Position numbers and translations under genes: made by a program. Shown here in pieces: positions 1 through 11,249 of a stretch of DNA of 64,000 nt (the stretch's first letter is position 1; each line of letters opens with the position of its first letter). Origin of the DNA: Aliivibrio fischeri ATCC 7744 = JCM 18803 = DSM 507 (GTDB taxonomy: Bacteria; Pseudomonadota; Gammaproteobacteria; Enterobacterales; Vibrionaceae); NCBI RefSeq assembly GCF_023983475.1, contig NZ_CP092712.1:2356001-2420000 (forward strand). Reading direction: 5' to 3'. Under the pieces are notes generated by a model. The model did not search any database. It was not told the origin of the DNA and was given only the letters and a program-made list of their open reading frames with translations.

Positions 1-405
1 TTGAAACTGATTACCTTGTAAATCACCAGGACGTAACTTTTTGTTATGGCGAGTAACTTCTAAGATCTCAACACCAGGATGTGTAGCTTCAAATTTAGCA
101 AAGTTTAATTCATCGCTGTTAGCAACTTGAACACTTAGCCATTGCTCAGTCACGGCATGGCGATCTTTCAACCCAGCCCAACTAACATTTTTAGATTTAA
201 CACCACAGAATTTTGCCAATTCATTAGCAACATATTTGGTATTTTCACCCGTTTTACGGATTTTAACCATTAAGTGTTCACCGCTACCTGTGAACTCAAA
301 ACCTAAGATCTCTTTTACAATAAAGTGCTCAGGAAGTTGTTTTAATTTACCTGTTGCTACTGGCTTTCCGTATAACCACGAAAAATTAGACATGATGTCT
401 GACAT
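1..405 (-). CDS. truD: tRNA pseudouridine(13) synthase TruD, N-terminal part (window edge)
   Basis: TruD converts uridine 13 of tRNA to pseudouridine. Only the first 135 codons lie in the window; the rest is cut by the left edge. The motif GLKDRHAVTEQW around residue 79 carries the catalytic aspartate of the family (Asp81 here, Asp80 in E. coli). The start is the ATG at 405-403, preceded by AAGAGA that overlaps the end of ispF; a second ATG four codons later is possible. It follows ispF after 11 bp, the usual ispD-ispF-truD operon order of gammaproteobacteria. Confidence 0.95.
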   Translation of the reverse strand, partial: MSDIMSNFSWLYGKPVATGKLKQLPEHFIVKEILGFEFTGSGEHLMVKIRKTGENTKYVANELAKFCGVKSKNVSWAGLKDRHAVTEQWLSVQVANSDELNFAKFEATHPGVEILEVTRHNKKLRPGDLQGNQFQ

Positions 406-416
406 AAATCTATCTC

Positions 417-893
417 TTAAGATGCTTTAACTAACAGCACTACTGCTTCACAAGCAATGCCTTCTTTTCTACCGGTAAAACCCAAACGCTCAGAGGTTGT
501 GGCTTTTACATTAACGTTATCTAGCTCTGTTTCTAAATCTTCTGCGATTGCATTACACATCGCTTGAATATGAGGAGCCATTTTAGGAGCCTGAGCAATG
601 ATAGTGACATCCGCATTTCCCAATACAAAGCCTTTCTCTTTTACACGGCGATATACATCTCGAAGTAAAGCTCGGCTATCCGCCCCTTTCCACTTATCAT
701 CTGTATCTGGAAAATGGCGACCAATATCACCTTCAGCTATAGCACCAAGTAGCGCATCACATAACGCATGCAAAGCGACATCACCATCAGAATGAGCAAT
801 TAGGCCTTGCTCATAAGGAACGCTTACTCCACCAATAATGACTGGGCCTTCACCGCCAAATTTATGTACATCAAATCCATGTCCAATTCTCAT
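417..893 (-). CDS. ispF: 2-C-methyl-D-erythritol 2,4-cyclodiphosphate synthase
   Basis: Fifth enzyme of the MEP isoprenoid pathway: it cyclises CDP-methylerythritol 2-phosphate and releases CMP. At 158 aa it has the normal length. The zinc ligands of the family are visible as Asp8, His10 (GFDVH) and His42, followed by the conserved [18 protein letters not shown] block. Its ATG overlaps the ispD stop codon by one base (TAATG), so translation is probably coupled to ispD, the enzyme two steps earlier in the pathway. Confidence 0.97.
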
Positions 894-1609
894 TATTTGG
901 TTTCCTTTTTCATTTTTTGAAGATAAAACTCAGCCAAATCGAGATCTTCTGGTTGGGTGATTTTTAAGTTATCGGCACGACCTTGAACCAGTTTAGGTTG
1001 ATATCCCATTAACTCAATAGCTGAAGATTCATCAGTAATAGATAAATTTTTATCTAATCCTGTTTGCAGGGCTGAGTACAATAATTCTGTTGTGAATAGT
1101 TGTGGTGTTAACGCATGCCACAGCACACTACGATCAATCGTTGTCTCAATGCATTGTGCTTGAGTAGCATGTTTCATCGTATCTCGCACTGGTGATGCTA
1201 ATATGCCACCAATGTGTTCGGGGATCACTTCTGCAATTAATTTATCAATGTCAGAATGGCGAATACAAGGGCGAGCGGCATCATGAACCATAACCCACTC
1301 ACTTAATTGATGCTCTTGAACGTACGATAAACCAGACAACACCGAATCCGCACGCTCTTTACCGCCAGAAACTCGAATCACTCGGTTATCATGAACAAGA
1401 GTTAATTCTGGGAAATAAGGATCACCGTCAGTAATCGCAACAACGACTTTATTAACTAAAGGGAAAGCTAATAACTGTTCGATTGTATGTTCTAAAACGG
1501 TTTTTCCATTTAATAATAAATACTGTTTAGGGCGGTCGGCTTTCATTCGGCTTCCTACCCCTGCGGCAGGAACAATTGCAGTAATCGACAATGGTGTAGT
1601 AAGAGCCAT
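893..1609 (-). CDS. ispD: 2-C-methyl-D-erythritol 4-phosphate cytidylyltransferase
   Basis: Third MEP-pathway enzyme: it joins CTP and methylerythritol phosphate to give CDP-methylerythritol. The 238-aa product shows the nucleotide-binding N terminus ([19 protein letters not shown], residues 12-30) with the catalytic Arg and Lys, and the VHDAARPCI block near residue 108. It starts 3 bp after the ftsB stop and overlaps ispF by one base, so ftsB-ispD-ispF-truD looks like one transcript. Confidence 0.97.
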
Positions 1610-1612
1610 TAA

Positions 1613-1897
1613 TTACCCCTCACTGTTTTCATCAATAATTCGATAGAATGTTTCGCCTTTTTTTATCATTCCCAATTCATGACGAGCTCTTTCTTCAATG
1701 GCTTCAGAGCCTTTTTTCAAGTCATCAATCTCAGCAAACATTTGTTCATTACGGTTACGTAAACCCTGATTGACTTCTTCTTGCAAAGCAACGTCATTTG
1801 ATACTTGCGCATAATCGGACATTCCATTTTTTCCAAACCATAAGGTGTATTGCAACCACCCTAAAGCGATCAATAAGAAAATGGCAAATGTACGCAT
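1613..1897 (-). CDS. ftsB: Cell division protein FtsB
   Basis: Small bitopic divisome protein that works with FtsL and FtsQ at the septum. The 94-aa product has one N-terminal membrane segment (about residues 3-20, [18 protein letters not shown]), then a periplasmic coiled coil (about residues 35-72) ending in the family-typical [18 protein letters not shown] region. It is the first gene of the ispD-ispF-truD cluster, as in E. coli and Vibrio. Confidence 0.95.
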   Translation of the reverse strand: MRTFAIFLLIALGWLQYTLWFGKNGMSDYAQVSNDVALQEEVNQGLRNRNEQMFAEIDDLKKGSEAIEERARHELGMIKKGETFYRIIDENSEG

Positions 1898-1981
1898 AAT
1901 TGCTCCGAAAATAAGAAATGATAAAAGAAGGCTAACTATATCAATCCAGCATTAGAACTTCACTAGCTGTCTGACAGAAAT

Positions 1982-2012
1982 AAAAAAAACCGCCTCAAAT
2001 GAGACGGTTTTA
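1982..2012 (-). terminator. Rho-independent terminator after eno
   Basis: Reading the minus strand, AAAACCGTCTC pairs with GAGGCGGTTTT across an ATTT loop (one G-U pair) and is followed by a run of eight T. It lies about 58 bp after the enolase stop and separates eno from ftsB. Confidence 0.9.
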
Positions 2013-2069
2013 TATCGAAATTCTAATCGAACGATTAAGAACTAAAAATCAAATTCTCAAAAATTGAGA

Positions 2070-3380
<1,311 letters not shown>

Positions 3381-3403
3381 TTACTTTTCTTTAATTTAAA
3401 AGC

Positions 3404-3433
3404 TAAAAATAGCCGTCCAACATTGGACAGCTA
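3404..3433 (-). terminator. Hairpin terminator or attenuator between pyrG and eno
   Basis: On the minus strand TAGCTGTCCAA pairs with TTGGACGGCTA (one U-G pair) across a 2-nt loop, followed by five T. It lies in the 78-bp gap after pyrG and before the enolase start. It may end or reduce read-through from pyrG into eno; eno would then need a promoter in the remaining 35 bp or depend on read-through. Confidence 0.75.
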
Positions 3434-3446
3434 CTCGTAAATCCTA

Positions 3447-5090
<1,644 letters not shown>

Positions 5091-5218
5091 TTACCTGAAA
5101 TTGGTGTAATGAGGAATAAAAATGGATTTCATCTGGACGGGAAGTGAATATACCAGAACCGCTTTATCGCCACAACGTGAAAAGTATCACAGTTAATTGA
5201 TTTATTTTTTGCTCCAAA

Positions 5219-5283
5219 TCAATTCCGCTCACTTCGCTTAATTTTTTCCCACTCAGAATCTAGCTCATTCAAATCACATTGCT
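5219..5283 (-). pseudogene. mazG: Out-of-frame 3' end of mazG
   Basis: This stretch, together with codons upstream to about 5349 read in the shifted frame, encodes the conserved MazG C terminus (ending DSEWEKIKRSERN, then TGA at 5221-5219). It is not translated in the current mazG frame because of the 5-bp repeat expansion. Confidence 0.8.
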
Positions 5284-6045
5284 CTATTTTTTTACCTTTT
5301 TTGGCGACGTTCGCTTCAATTTGACGAAAACGACGCTCAAATTTGTTATTTGCTTTGCTTTGCTTAAAGCTTGCTCTGGATTTTTTTCTAAATGACGCAC
5401 TAGATTTACCGTAGCAAAAAGTAGATCGCCTAATTCTTCTTCTACTTTTTCTTCATTTCTGGGTACTTTATAGACCTCTTCTAGCACTTCTGCCACTTCT
5501 TCATTTACTTTATTTGCAACAGGTTGTAACTCATCCCAATCAAAGCCGACTTTGGCGCACTGCTTTTGTATTTTATTTGCTCTTAGTAAGCTTGGTAAAG
5601 CCGTTGGAATTGTATCTAAGATGCTTTCTTGAACTGGTGTTTGTTGATTGTTTTTCTCTTTATCTAAACGTTCTTGTTGTTTTACTTTATCCCAATTGGC
5701 TGCAATTTCAGCATCAGATGAAAAATTATCTTCGCCAAAAACATGTGGATGACGGCGAACCAATTTTTCATTTAAAGTTTCTAGTACGTCATTAAAATCG
5801 AACAATTGCTCTTCTTTAGCGATTTGCGCGTAGAAAACCACTTGAAACAGTAGATCTCCCAACTCTTCTTTTAAATTGCTCCAGTCCTTTTTATGAATCG
5901 CATCCACCACTTCGTATGTTTCTTCTATGGTGTGTGGAACAATAGAATCAAAGGTTTGTTTTTTATCCCAAGGGCACCCTTTCTTTTCGTCTCTTAGTTG
6001 AGCCATGATAGAGAGTAACTGTTCAATATTATTTGGGGTGGTCAT
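5284..6045 (-). CDS. mazG: Nucleoside triphosphate pyrophosphohydrolase MazG, C terminus altered by a frameshift
   Basis: MazG hydrolyses NTPs to NMP and pyrophosphate. Two MazG domains are visible: [20 protein letters not shown] with [15 protein letters not shown], then a second with [11 protein letters not shown] and [18 protein letters not shown]. The start is taken at 6045 (MTTPNN), preceded by AGGGAAT. After EQALSKA the frame changes: the present frame stops at 5284 with a lysine-rich tail (253 aa), while the next frame carries a normal MazG C terminus ([20 protein letters not shown] onward) ending with TGA at 5221-5219. The shift lies at three tandem copies of TTTGC at 5349-5363; two copies would restore a 273-aa protein. 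The catalytic EExxE/ExxD residues remain, so activity is uncertain. Confidence 0.9.
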   Translation of the reverse strand: MTTPNNIEQLLSIMAQLRDEKKGCPWDKKQTFDSIVPHTIEETYEVVDAIHKKDWSNLKEELGDLLFQVVFYAQIAKEEQLFDFNDVLETLNEKLVRRHPHVFGEDNFSSDAEIAANWDKVKQQERLDKEKNNQQTPVQESILDTIPTALPSLLRANKIQKQCAKVGFDWDELQPVANKVNEEVAEVLEEVYKVPRNEEKVEEELGDLLFATVNLVRHLEKNPEQALSKAKQITNLSVVFVKLKRTSPKKVKK

Positions 6046-6072
6046 ATTTATTCCCTGTGATTGGTATAAAAA

Positions 6073-6106
6073 CAAAAAAAGCTGTGACCATTATAGTCAC
6101 AGCTTT
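6073..6106 (-). terminator. Rho-independent terminator after the flagellin gene
   Basis: On the minus strand AAAGCTGTGAC pairs with GTCACAGCTTT across a 7-nt loop, followed by seven T (then GTTTTT). It ends the flagellin transcript just before mazG. Confidence 0.9.
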
Positions 6107-6138
6107 CTTAATCACGATGAATTTTATTTTTTAGTCAA

Positions 6139-7272
6139 TTAGCCTAATAGACTTACTGCTGCATTTGGCGCTTGCTTTGCTTGTGCCAAAATAGATGAGC
6201 TTGATTGGCTTAAGATCTGACTCTTAGTTAAGTTTGTTGTTTCTTTAGCGAAATCCGTATCTTTAATCTGGCTATTAGAGTCAGAGATATTTTCGTTGAT
6301 GTTCGTTAAGTTTTTAATTGCACTATCAAAACGGTTTTGAATTGCACCTAATGAAGCACGGTTGCTATCTACGTATTCTAGAGCTGCATCGATAACGTCA
6401 ATTGAACGCTGTGCACCGCCAACAGTAGTTAAATCCATTGATGCTACTGTATCATCAGATTCGCCACCCATTTTTAGTTCATTAGCTAATGAACCGCTAA
6501 ATTCTAATGGAGAAGAGATCGTCTCACCTGACATGAATACTTGAAGTACACCATCTTCAGTAACAGATGCGCTTAGCTCATTTGTTTGACCGTTAATGTA
6601 AGTCGCTAACTCTTCAATATCATCACCTGTTTTTGCTGTGATATTGATTTCTTGAGCGTTACCATTCTTATCATTGTAAGACACATTGAATTGCGTATTC
6701 TCTGCACCAACTTTCCAGTTAATGTCACGACCTTCTTCAGCAAAGTAAGATTTACCGCCCATTGTCGCTTCATCAGCACGCATGCTATTAAGTGTTACTG
6801 CAACGGCTTCACCTGAATCTGCACCAATTTGGAATGATTTAGTACCAAATTCGCCGTTAATTAAGCGTGTACCCGCAAAAGATGTTGTTTCAGCAATACG
6901 GTTTAATTCATCAGTTAATGAACTTGCTTCTTCTTGCATTGCAGCACGATCAGCATCAGTGTTTGAACCGTTCGCAGATTGAAGAGATAAGTCACGTAGG
7001 CGTTGAAGAACGTTAGTTGTTTCCTTCATTGCACCTTCAGCAGTTTGCGTAATAGACATACCTTCATGTGCATTTCGTACTGCCACGTTTAGACCACGAC
7101 TTTGCGCAGTCATACGGTTTGAAATTTGTAGACCAGAAGCATCATCAGCAGCACTGTTAATTTTCGAACCTGAAGACAATTTTTCCATTGAATCAGTTTG
7201 GGCAGCAGTTGCATTGTTCATATAACGTTGTGCTGTCATTGCCGAGATATTTGTATTTACTGAAATTGCCAT
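6139..7272 (-). CDS. flaF: Flagellin, likely FlaF
   Basis: Filament subunit of the polar sheathed flagella. The 377-aa protein has the conserved D0/D1 N terminus ([40 protein letters not shown]) and the matching C terminus ([25 protein letters not shown]); the middle is a variable D2-like insert. It stands alone between relA and mazG, with its own sigma-28-type promoter and terminator. In V. fischeri five flagellin genes are clustered and flaF lies elsewhere (recalled), so the isolated site suggests flaF; the exact paralog is inferred. Confidence 0.85.
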   Translation of the reverse strand: MAISVNTNISAMTAQRYMNNATAAQTDSMEKLSSGSKINSAADDASGLQISNRMTAQSRGLNVAVRNAHEGMSITQTAEGAMKETTNVLQRLRDLSLQSANGSNTDADRAAMQEEASSLTDELNRIAETTSFAGTRLINGEFGTKSFQIGADSGEAVAVTLNSMRADEATMGGKSYFAEEGRDINWKVGAENTQFNVSYNDKNGNAQEINITAKTGDDIEELATYINGQTNELSASVTEDGVLQVFMSGETISSPLEFSGSLANELKMGGESDDTVASMDLTTVGGAQRSIDVIDAALEYVDSNRASLGAIQNRFDSAIKNLTNINENISDSNSQIKDTDFAKETTNLTKSQILSQSSSSILAQAKQAPNAAVSLLG

Positions 7273-7288
7273 TGTATTTGCTCCGGTC

Positions 7289-7320
7289 AGGCTTCATTTA
7301 TTGTTATAGGGTTGAAGCCT
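7289..7320 (-). promoter_or_regulatory. Perfect 8-bp inverted repeat in the flagellin leader
   Basis: AGGCTTCA (7289-7296) and TGAAGCCT (7313-7320) are perfect complements with a 16-nt loop. It lies between the sigma-28 promoter and the flagellin start, 17-48 nt upstream of the ATG, so it could form a stem in the leader mRNA next to the ribosome site (CGGAG). Its function is unknown. Confidence 0.5.
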
Positions 7321-7343
7321 ATAATTCATCGTTGATACACATA

Positions 7344-7370
7344 TTTACGGCCTACAATTTCAGAACTTGA
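7344..7370 (-). promoter_or_regulatory. Sigma-28 (FliA) promoter of the flagellin gene
   Basis: On the minus strand TCAAGTTC, 11 nt, GCCGTAAA. This fits the FliA consensus TAAAGTTT-N11-GCCGATAA with the correct spacing. It predicts a start near 7337 and a leader of about 65 nt. It makes this a late class flagellin gene, unlike sigma-54-dependent flaA. Confidence 0.8.
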
Positions 7371-7384
7371 GATTTTTTTTCAAT

Positions 7385-7419
7385 AAAAAAGCCGAATATT
7401 TTAAAAAATATCCGGCTTT
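7385..7419 (-). terminator. Rho-independent terminator after relA
   Basis: On the minus strand AAAGCCGGATATTT pairs with AAATATTCGGCTTT (one G-U pair), followed by T-rich sequence. It lies 47 bp after the relA stop and just upstream of the flagellin promoter. Confidence 0.88.
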
Positions 7420-7465
7420 AATCTATCTTATTGATAAAACAGTTAATTTATTTTATCTATGGCGG

Positions 7466-9703
7466 TTATGACAAGCGAATGGCTTCCATTACATCTTTAA
7501 CTTGTTCAACTCGTGTAATCAATCGACCGACAATATCGGCATTAAAAACCTCAAGATCAAAGTCCATGATCGTTAACTGCTTCTTGTAATCATTGCGGCT
7601 CTTCATGCCTGACACTTTAACTTTTTCATTAGCAAACAGAGTCGTTAGATCCTTTAACAGCCCAGTTCGATCCATTGCTGTAATACGTAAAGTCAGGATA
7701 TAAGAGCCAACAAAACCACTTCCCCATACCGTATCAATAATACGTTCTGAAGCATGATGACGAAGCTCGTTTAGCTGATCACAGTCACTGCGGTGAACTG
7801 AAATACCACGGCCTTGTGTAATATACCCTGCAATTGGGTCACCCGGAATTGGCTGACAACAACGCGCTAAATGCGTCATTAAGTTATCAACCCCTTCAAC
7901 AACAACTGCATCTTTACGTTGTTTGCTCTGTGCTTGTGCCTGAGCTTGCGCTTTTGCTTCTGATTCTTGAAGTTGCTCAAGCGCCTTTTGATCTTCTTGC
8001 TCTGCCGTTGGTTTATTTACTAGCGCATTGATGTGATTTACGATCTGGTTAATACGAAGATCACCACTACCAATCCCAGCAAAAAGTTCATCGGTTGAAT
8101 TTACATTGAAACGCTTAAGAGCATAACGCTCAGCATCTTTCAATGTTCCACCAATTTTAGCTAATTCAACTTCAAGGATCTCTTTACCTGCGTCTAGGTT
8201 TTTCTCACGACTTTGCTTTCTAAACCACGCATTAATCTTAGCGCGAGCACGGCTCGAGTTAACAAAACCCAATGTTGGATTTAACCAATCACGTGATGGA
8301 TTTGGTTCTTTTTGAGTGATAATTTCAACTTGATCACCCATTGATAATTGATGCGTGAAAGGAACAATGCGTCCACCAACCTTAGCACCAATACAACGAT
8401 GTCCTACTTCTGAGTGAATATGATAGGCAAAGTCGAGTGGTGTTGCTCCCATAGGTAAATCGACCACATCACCGCGAGGCGTAAAGGCATAAACACGATC
8501 ATCAAATACTTGGCTACGAAGTTCATCCAGCATTTCGCCCGAATCAGACATCTCTTCTTGCCAATCAAGTAACTTACGTAACCATGTGATTTTTTCATCA
8601 TAACCACTACGGCTGTTACTACCCGGACCTTCTTTGTATTTCCAGTGAGCAGCAACCCCTAACTCTGAGTCTTCATGCATGTCCTTAGTACGGATCTGAA
8701 TTTCTATGGTTTTACCTTCAGGACCAAGAACAACAGTATGAATAGATTGATAACCATTGGGTTTTGGGTTTGCTACATAGTCATCAAACTCACTTGGTAG
8801 GTGCTTAAATTTGGTATGAACAACCCCCAAAGCCGCATAACAATCTTGCAGTTTATCAGCAATAATTCGAACCGCTCGAACATCAAAAAGCTCATCAAAG
8901 GCCAAGCTTTTCTTCTGCATTTTTCGCCAAATACTGTAGATGTGTTTAGGTCTACCGCTTACTTCAGCATTGATATTACATACTTTCATCTCATCACTTA
9001 AATCAGTGACAAAATCATGGATGTATTGCTCACGAACAATTCTTCGTTCTGAAAGTTGTTTCGCGATTTTTTTATAGGTATCCGGTTGTTGATAGCGGAA
9101 AGAGTAATCCTCAATTTCCCACTTTAATTGACCAATACCTAGACGGTTGGCAAGCGGAGCATAAATATTATTACACTCTTTCGCAGCAGCACGACGCACT
9201 TCATCTGGTTCATTTTTCACTTCACGTAGATTACAAATACGTTCAGCTAGTTTAATGATCACACAACGAAAATCATCCACCATAGCCAGTAGCATACGGC
9301 GAATATTATCGACTTGGTTTGATGCTGACTCAGGCCCTACGGTTGCATTTAATTGTCCAATTGAGTCCATCTCTTCGACGCCCTCAATGAGTTTTTCAAT
9401 TTCTTTACTGTAATGCTCTGTGAGGATTTCTTTATCTAGAAGACCACTCGACACCAATGGGAAAAGTTGTGCAGCAACCAAGGTGGCTTTATCCATACTC
9501 AGAGTGATTAAAATTTCAATCATCTCTCGGCCACGCCATAACAATAGCTGGCCATTTTCATGGGACGCCACTAATTCCTGACAATGCAGGTAAACTTCTG
9601 TCAGTTTTTTTGAAGTGGGTTTATCTTGTTCGAGGCTGTCTATCCATTCAGCTAACTCGAACGTTTCATTTTCCTTTAGATGTGCTCCGCGAACTGCGAC
9701 CAT
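7466..9703 (-). CDS. relA: (p)ppGpp synthetase I RelA
   Basis: Ribosome-bound alarmone synthetase of the stringent response. The 745-aa protein has, in order, a degenerate HD hydrolase-like domain (the HD pair of SpoT/Rel is missing: the corresponding site reads AERICNLRE), a synthetase domain (YANPKPNGYQSIHT region), a TGS domain (DRVYAFTPRGDVVDLPMGAT), a Cys-rich zinc region (LARCCQPIPGDPI) and a C-terminal ACT domain. Loss of the HD pair and the length (E. coli 744 aa) point to RelA rather than SpoT. It has its own terminator. Confidence 0.97.
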   Translation of the reverse strand: MVAVRGAHLKENETFELAEWIDSLEQDKPTSKKLTEVYLHCQELVASHENGQLLLWRGREMIEILITLSMDKATLVAAQLFPLVSSGLLDKEILTEHYSKEIEKLIEGVEEMDSIGQLNATVGPESASNQVDNIRRMLLAMVDDFRCVIIKLAERICNLREVKNEPDEVRRAAAKECNNIYAPLANRLGIGQLKWEIEDYSFRYQQPDTYKKIAKQLSERRIVREQYIHDFVTDLSDEMKVCNINAEVSGRPKHIYSIWRKMQKKSLAFDELFDVRAVRIIADKLQDCYAALGVVHTKFKHLPSEFDDYVANPKPNGYQSIHTVVLGPEGKTIEIQIRTKDMHEDSELGVAAHWKYKEGPGSNSRSGYDEKITWLRKLLDWQEEMSDSGEMLDELRSQVFDDRVYAFTPRGDVVDLPMGATPLDFAYHIHSEVGHRCIGAKVGGRIVPFTHQLSMGDQVEIITQKEPNPSRDWLNPTLGFVNSSRARAKINAWFRKQSREKNLDAGKEILEVELAKIGGTLKDAERYALKRFNVNSTDELFAGIGSGDLRINQIVNHINALVNKPTAEQEDQKALEQLQESEAKAQAQAQAQSKQRKDAVVVEGVDNLMTHLARCCQPIPGDPIAGYITQGRGISVHRSDCDQLNELRHHASERIIDTVWGSGFVGSYILTLRITAMDRTGLLKDLTTLFANEKVKVSGMKSRNDYKKQLTIMDFDLEVFNADIVGRLITRVEQVKDVMEAIRLS

Positions 9704-9769
9704 GTCCGTTTCCTATTAATTCTCTAATCTGTAATTCTTTTGATCCCGCCTAACGAACTCAAGAATGAG

Positions 9770-11086
9770 TTAACGTTCAAACAATGCCATAGATTCCAAA
9801 TGCCCTGTATGAGGGAACATATCAAGCATACCTAGCCTAGTAAGCTTGAAACCGTGTTGAATAAGTAATTGGCTATCGCGCGCAAGTGTTGCTGGGTTGC
9901 ACGAAACATAAACCACGGTTTGAGGCTTTAATTTTGCCACAGTTTCCATCACACCTGCAGCCCCTGCTCTGGCAGGATCCAGTAAAATTTTTGTAAACTT
10001 TGTGCTAGCCCACACTTGATCGCTAGCCTCTTCTTCTAAGTTAGCTTGATAAAACGACACATTAGAAAGATGATTTCTTTCGGCGTTCAATTTTGCACGT
10101 TGAACCATGTCATCAACCCCTTCAATCCCCACTACTGTTTTTACTTTTTTAGCTAATGGCAAACTAAAGTTTCCTAACCCACAAAATAGATCCAATACGC
10201 TGTCGTTTTCATTTAAATCTAACCAAGATAAAGCTTGCTCTACCATTTGTTCATTGACGTTACGATTTACTTGAATGAAATCTTTCGGCGTAAAATAAAT
10301 TTTGGTGCCATCAATAAGATAAAATGGTTCTTCTCCACGAACATGATTTAATACATCCGCTTCAGGCATTAGGTATAGGATTAAATTGCGTTCTTCACAA
10401 TAATTAACTAACGCTTTCTGATCCTTCTCATTAAAATCTGCCACATGGCGAATAAGTAAAACGCTGCCATTATCTGCTTGTACAAGCTCAACATGACCTA
10501 GGTTTTTCTTACCTTTTAACTGATTTAATAAAGTAAATAATGACTCTAAATGTTGATCTAATTCTTGAACAAGAACAGGGCAATGGCGAACATTTACAAT
10601 TGCCTTACTCTGTTTTTTACGAAAACCAAAATCAAGCTGATTGGTTTGTTTATTGAGCATTAAACTGATGCGAGCTCGACGACGGTAACTCAGTTCCTCA
10701 CCCATAATAGGCTGAACCATCTCACATTGTGAGACACCTTGCTTTTTCATCAGTTCTTGTAGCTTTTCATTTTTCGCTACAATTTGTTCTTCATGTTGTA
10801 GATGCTGTAAATTACACCCACCACATTCATGATAATGCTGACAAATCGGTGTTTGGCGCTTTTCACTTTTCTGCGCTAACTTGATCAGTTTTGCACGAGA
10901 AAATTGCTTCTTTTGCTCAATAAACTGAATGATCGCTTTTTCACCAGGCAATGCTCCCTCAATAAACACGGGTTTCTTATCAACAAAAGCAATTCCAGCT
11001 CCGTTGTGATCTAATCGAACCACATCAACTGATAGATGTTTTGTGTTTACAGAAGCTTTCTTTTTCGGTTTGAAGAATTGCGCCAT
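9770..11086 (-). CDS. rlmD: 23S rRNA m5U1939 methyltransferase RlmD
   Basis: SAM-dependent methyltransferase of 23S rRNA U1939 (formerly RumA). The start is taken at MAQFFKPKKK (ATG 11086, AGGCAG upstream); the frame is open 11 codons further but without support. Visible parts are a TRAM domain, the Fe-S cysteines (CQHYHECGGCNL), the SAM site DLFCGLGNFSLPLA, the DPARAGA motif, and the catalytic Cys in VYVSCNPATLARD. It is divergent from barA, as in E. coli, and lies upstream of relA. Confidence 0.95.
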   Translation of the reverse strand: MAQFFKPKKKASVNTKHLSVDVVRLDHNGAGIAFVDKKPVFIEGALPGEKAIIQFIEQKKQFSRAKLIKLAQKSEKRQTPICQHYHECGGCNLQHLQHEEQIVAKNEKLQELMKKQGVSQCEMVQPIMGEELSYRRRARISLMLNKQTNQLDFGFRKKQSKAIVNVRHCPVLVQELDQHLESLFTLLNQLKGKKNLGHVELVQADNGSVLLIRHVADFNEKDQKALVNYCEERNLILYLMPEADVLNHVRGEEPFYLIDGTKIYFTPKDFIQVNRNVNEQMVEQALSWLDLNENDSVLDLFCGLGNFSLPLAKKVKTVVGIEGVDDMVQRAKLNAERNHLSNVSFYQANLEEEASDQVWASTKFTKILLDPARAGAAGVMETVAKLKPQTVVYVSCNPATLARDSQLLIQHGFKLTRLGMLDMFPHTGHLESMALFER

Positions 11087-11249
11087 TATTACTGCCTGGT
11101 TTACAAAAATTAGCTCCATTATACCGAAACCATATGAAGATGCAGTCTTGATTTACGTTCTATCTTGCGCTTTCGACAGAGAATAATTGAGCTTAGCCTC
11201 TAAGTTGATTAAGCTACGCCCTCAAGGAAGTTAAACGAATCGAATTTAT

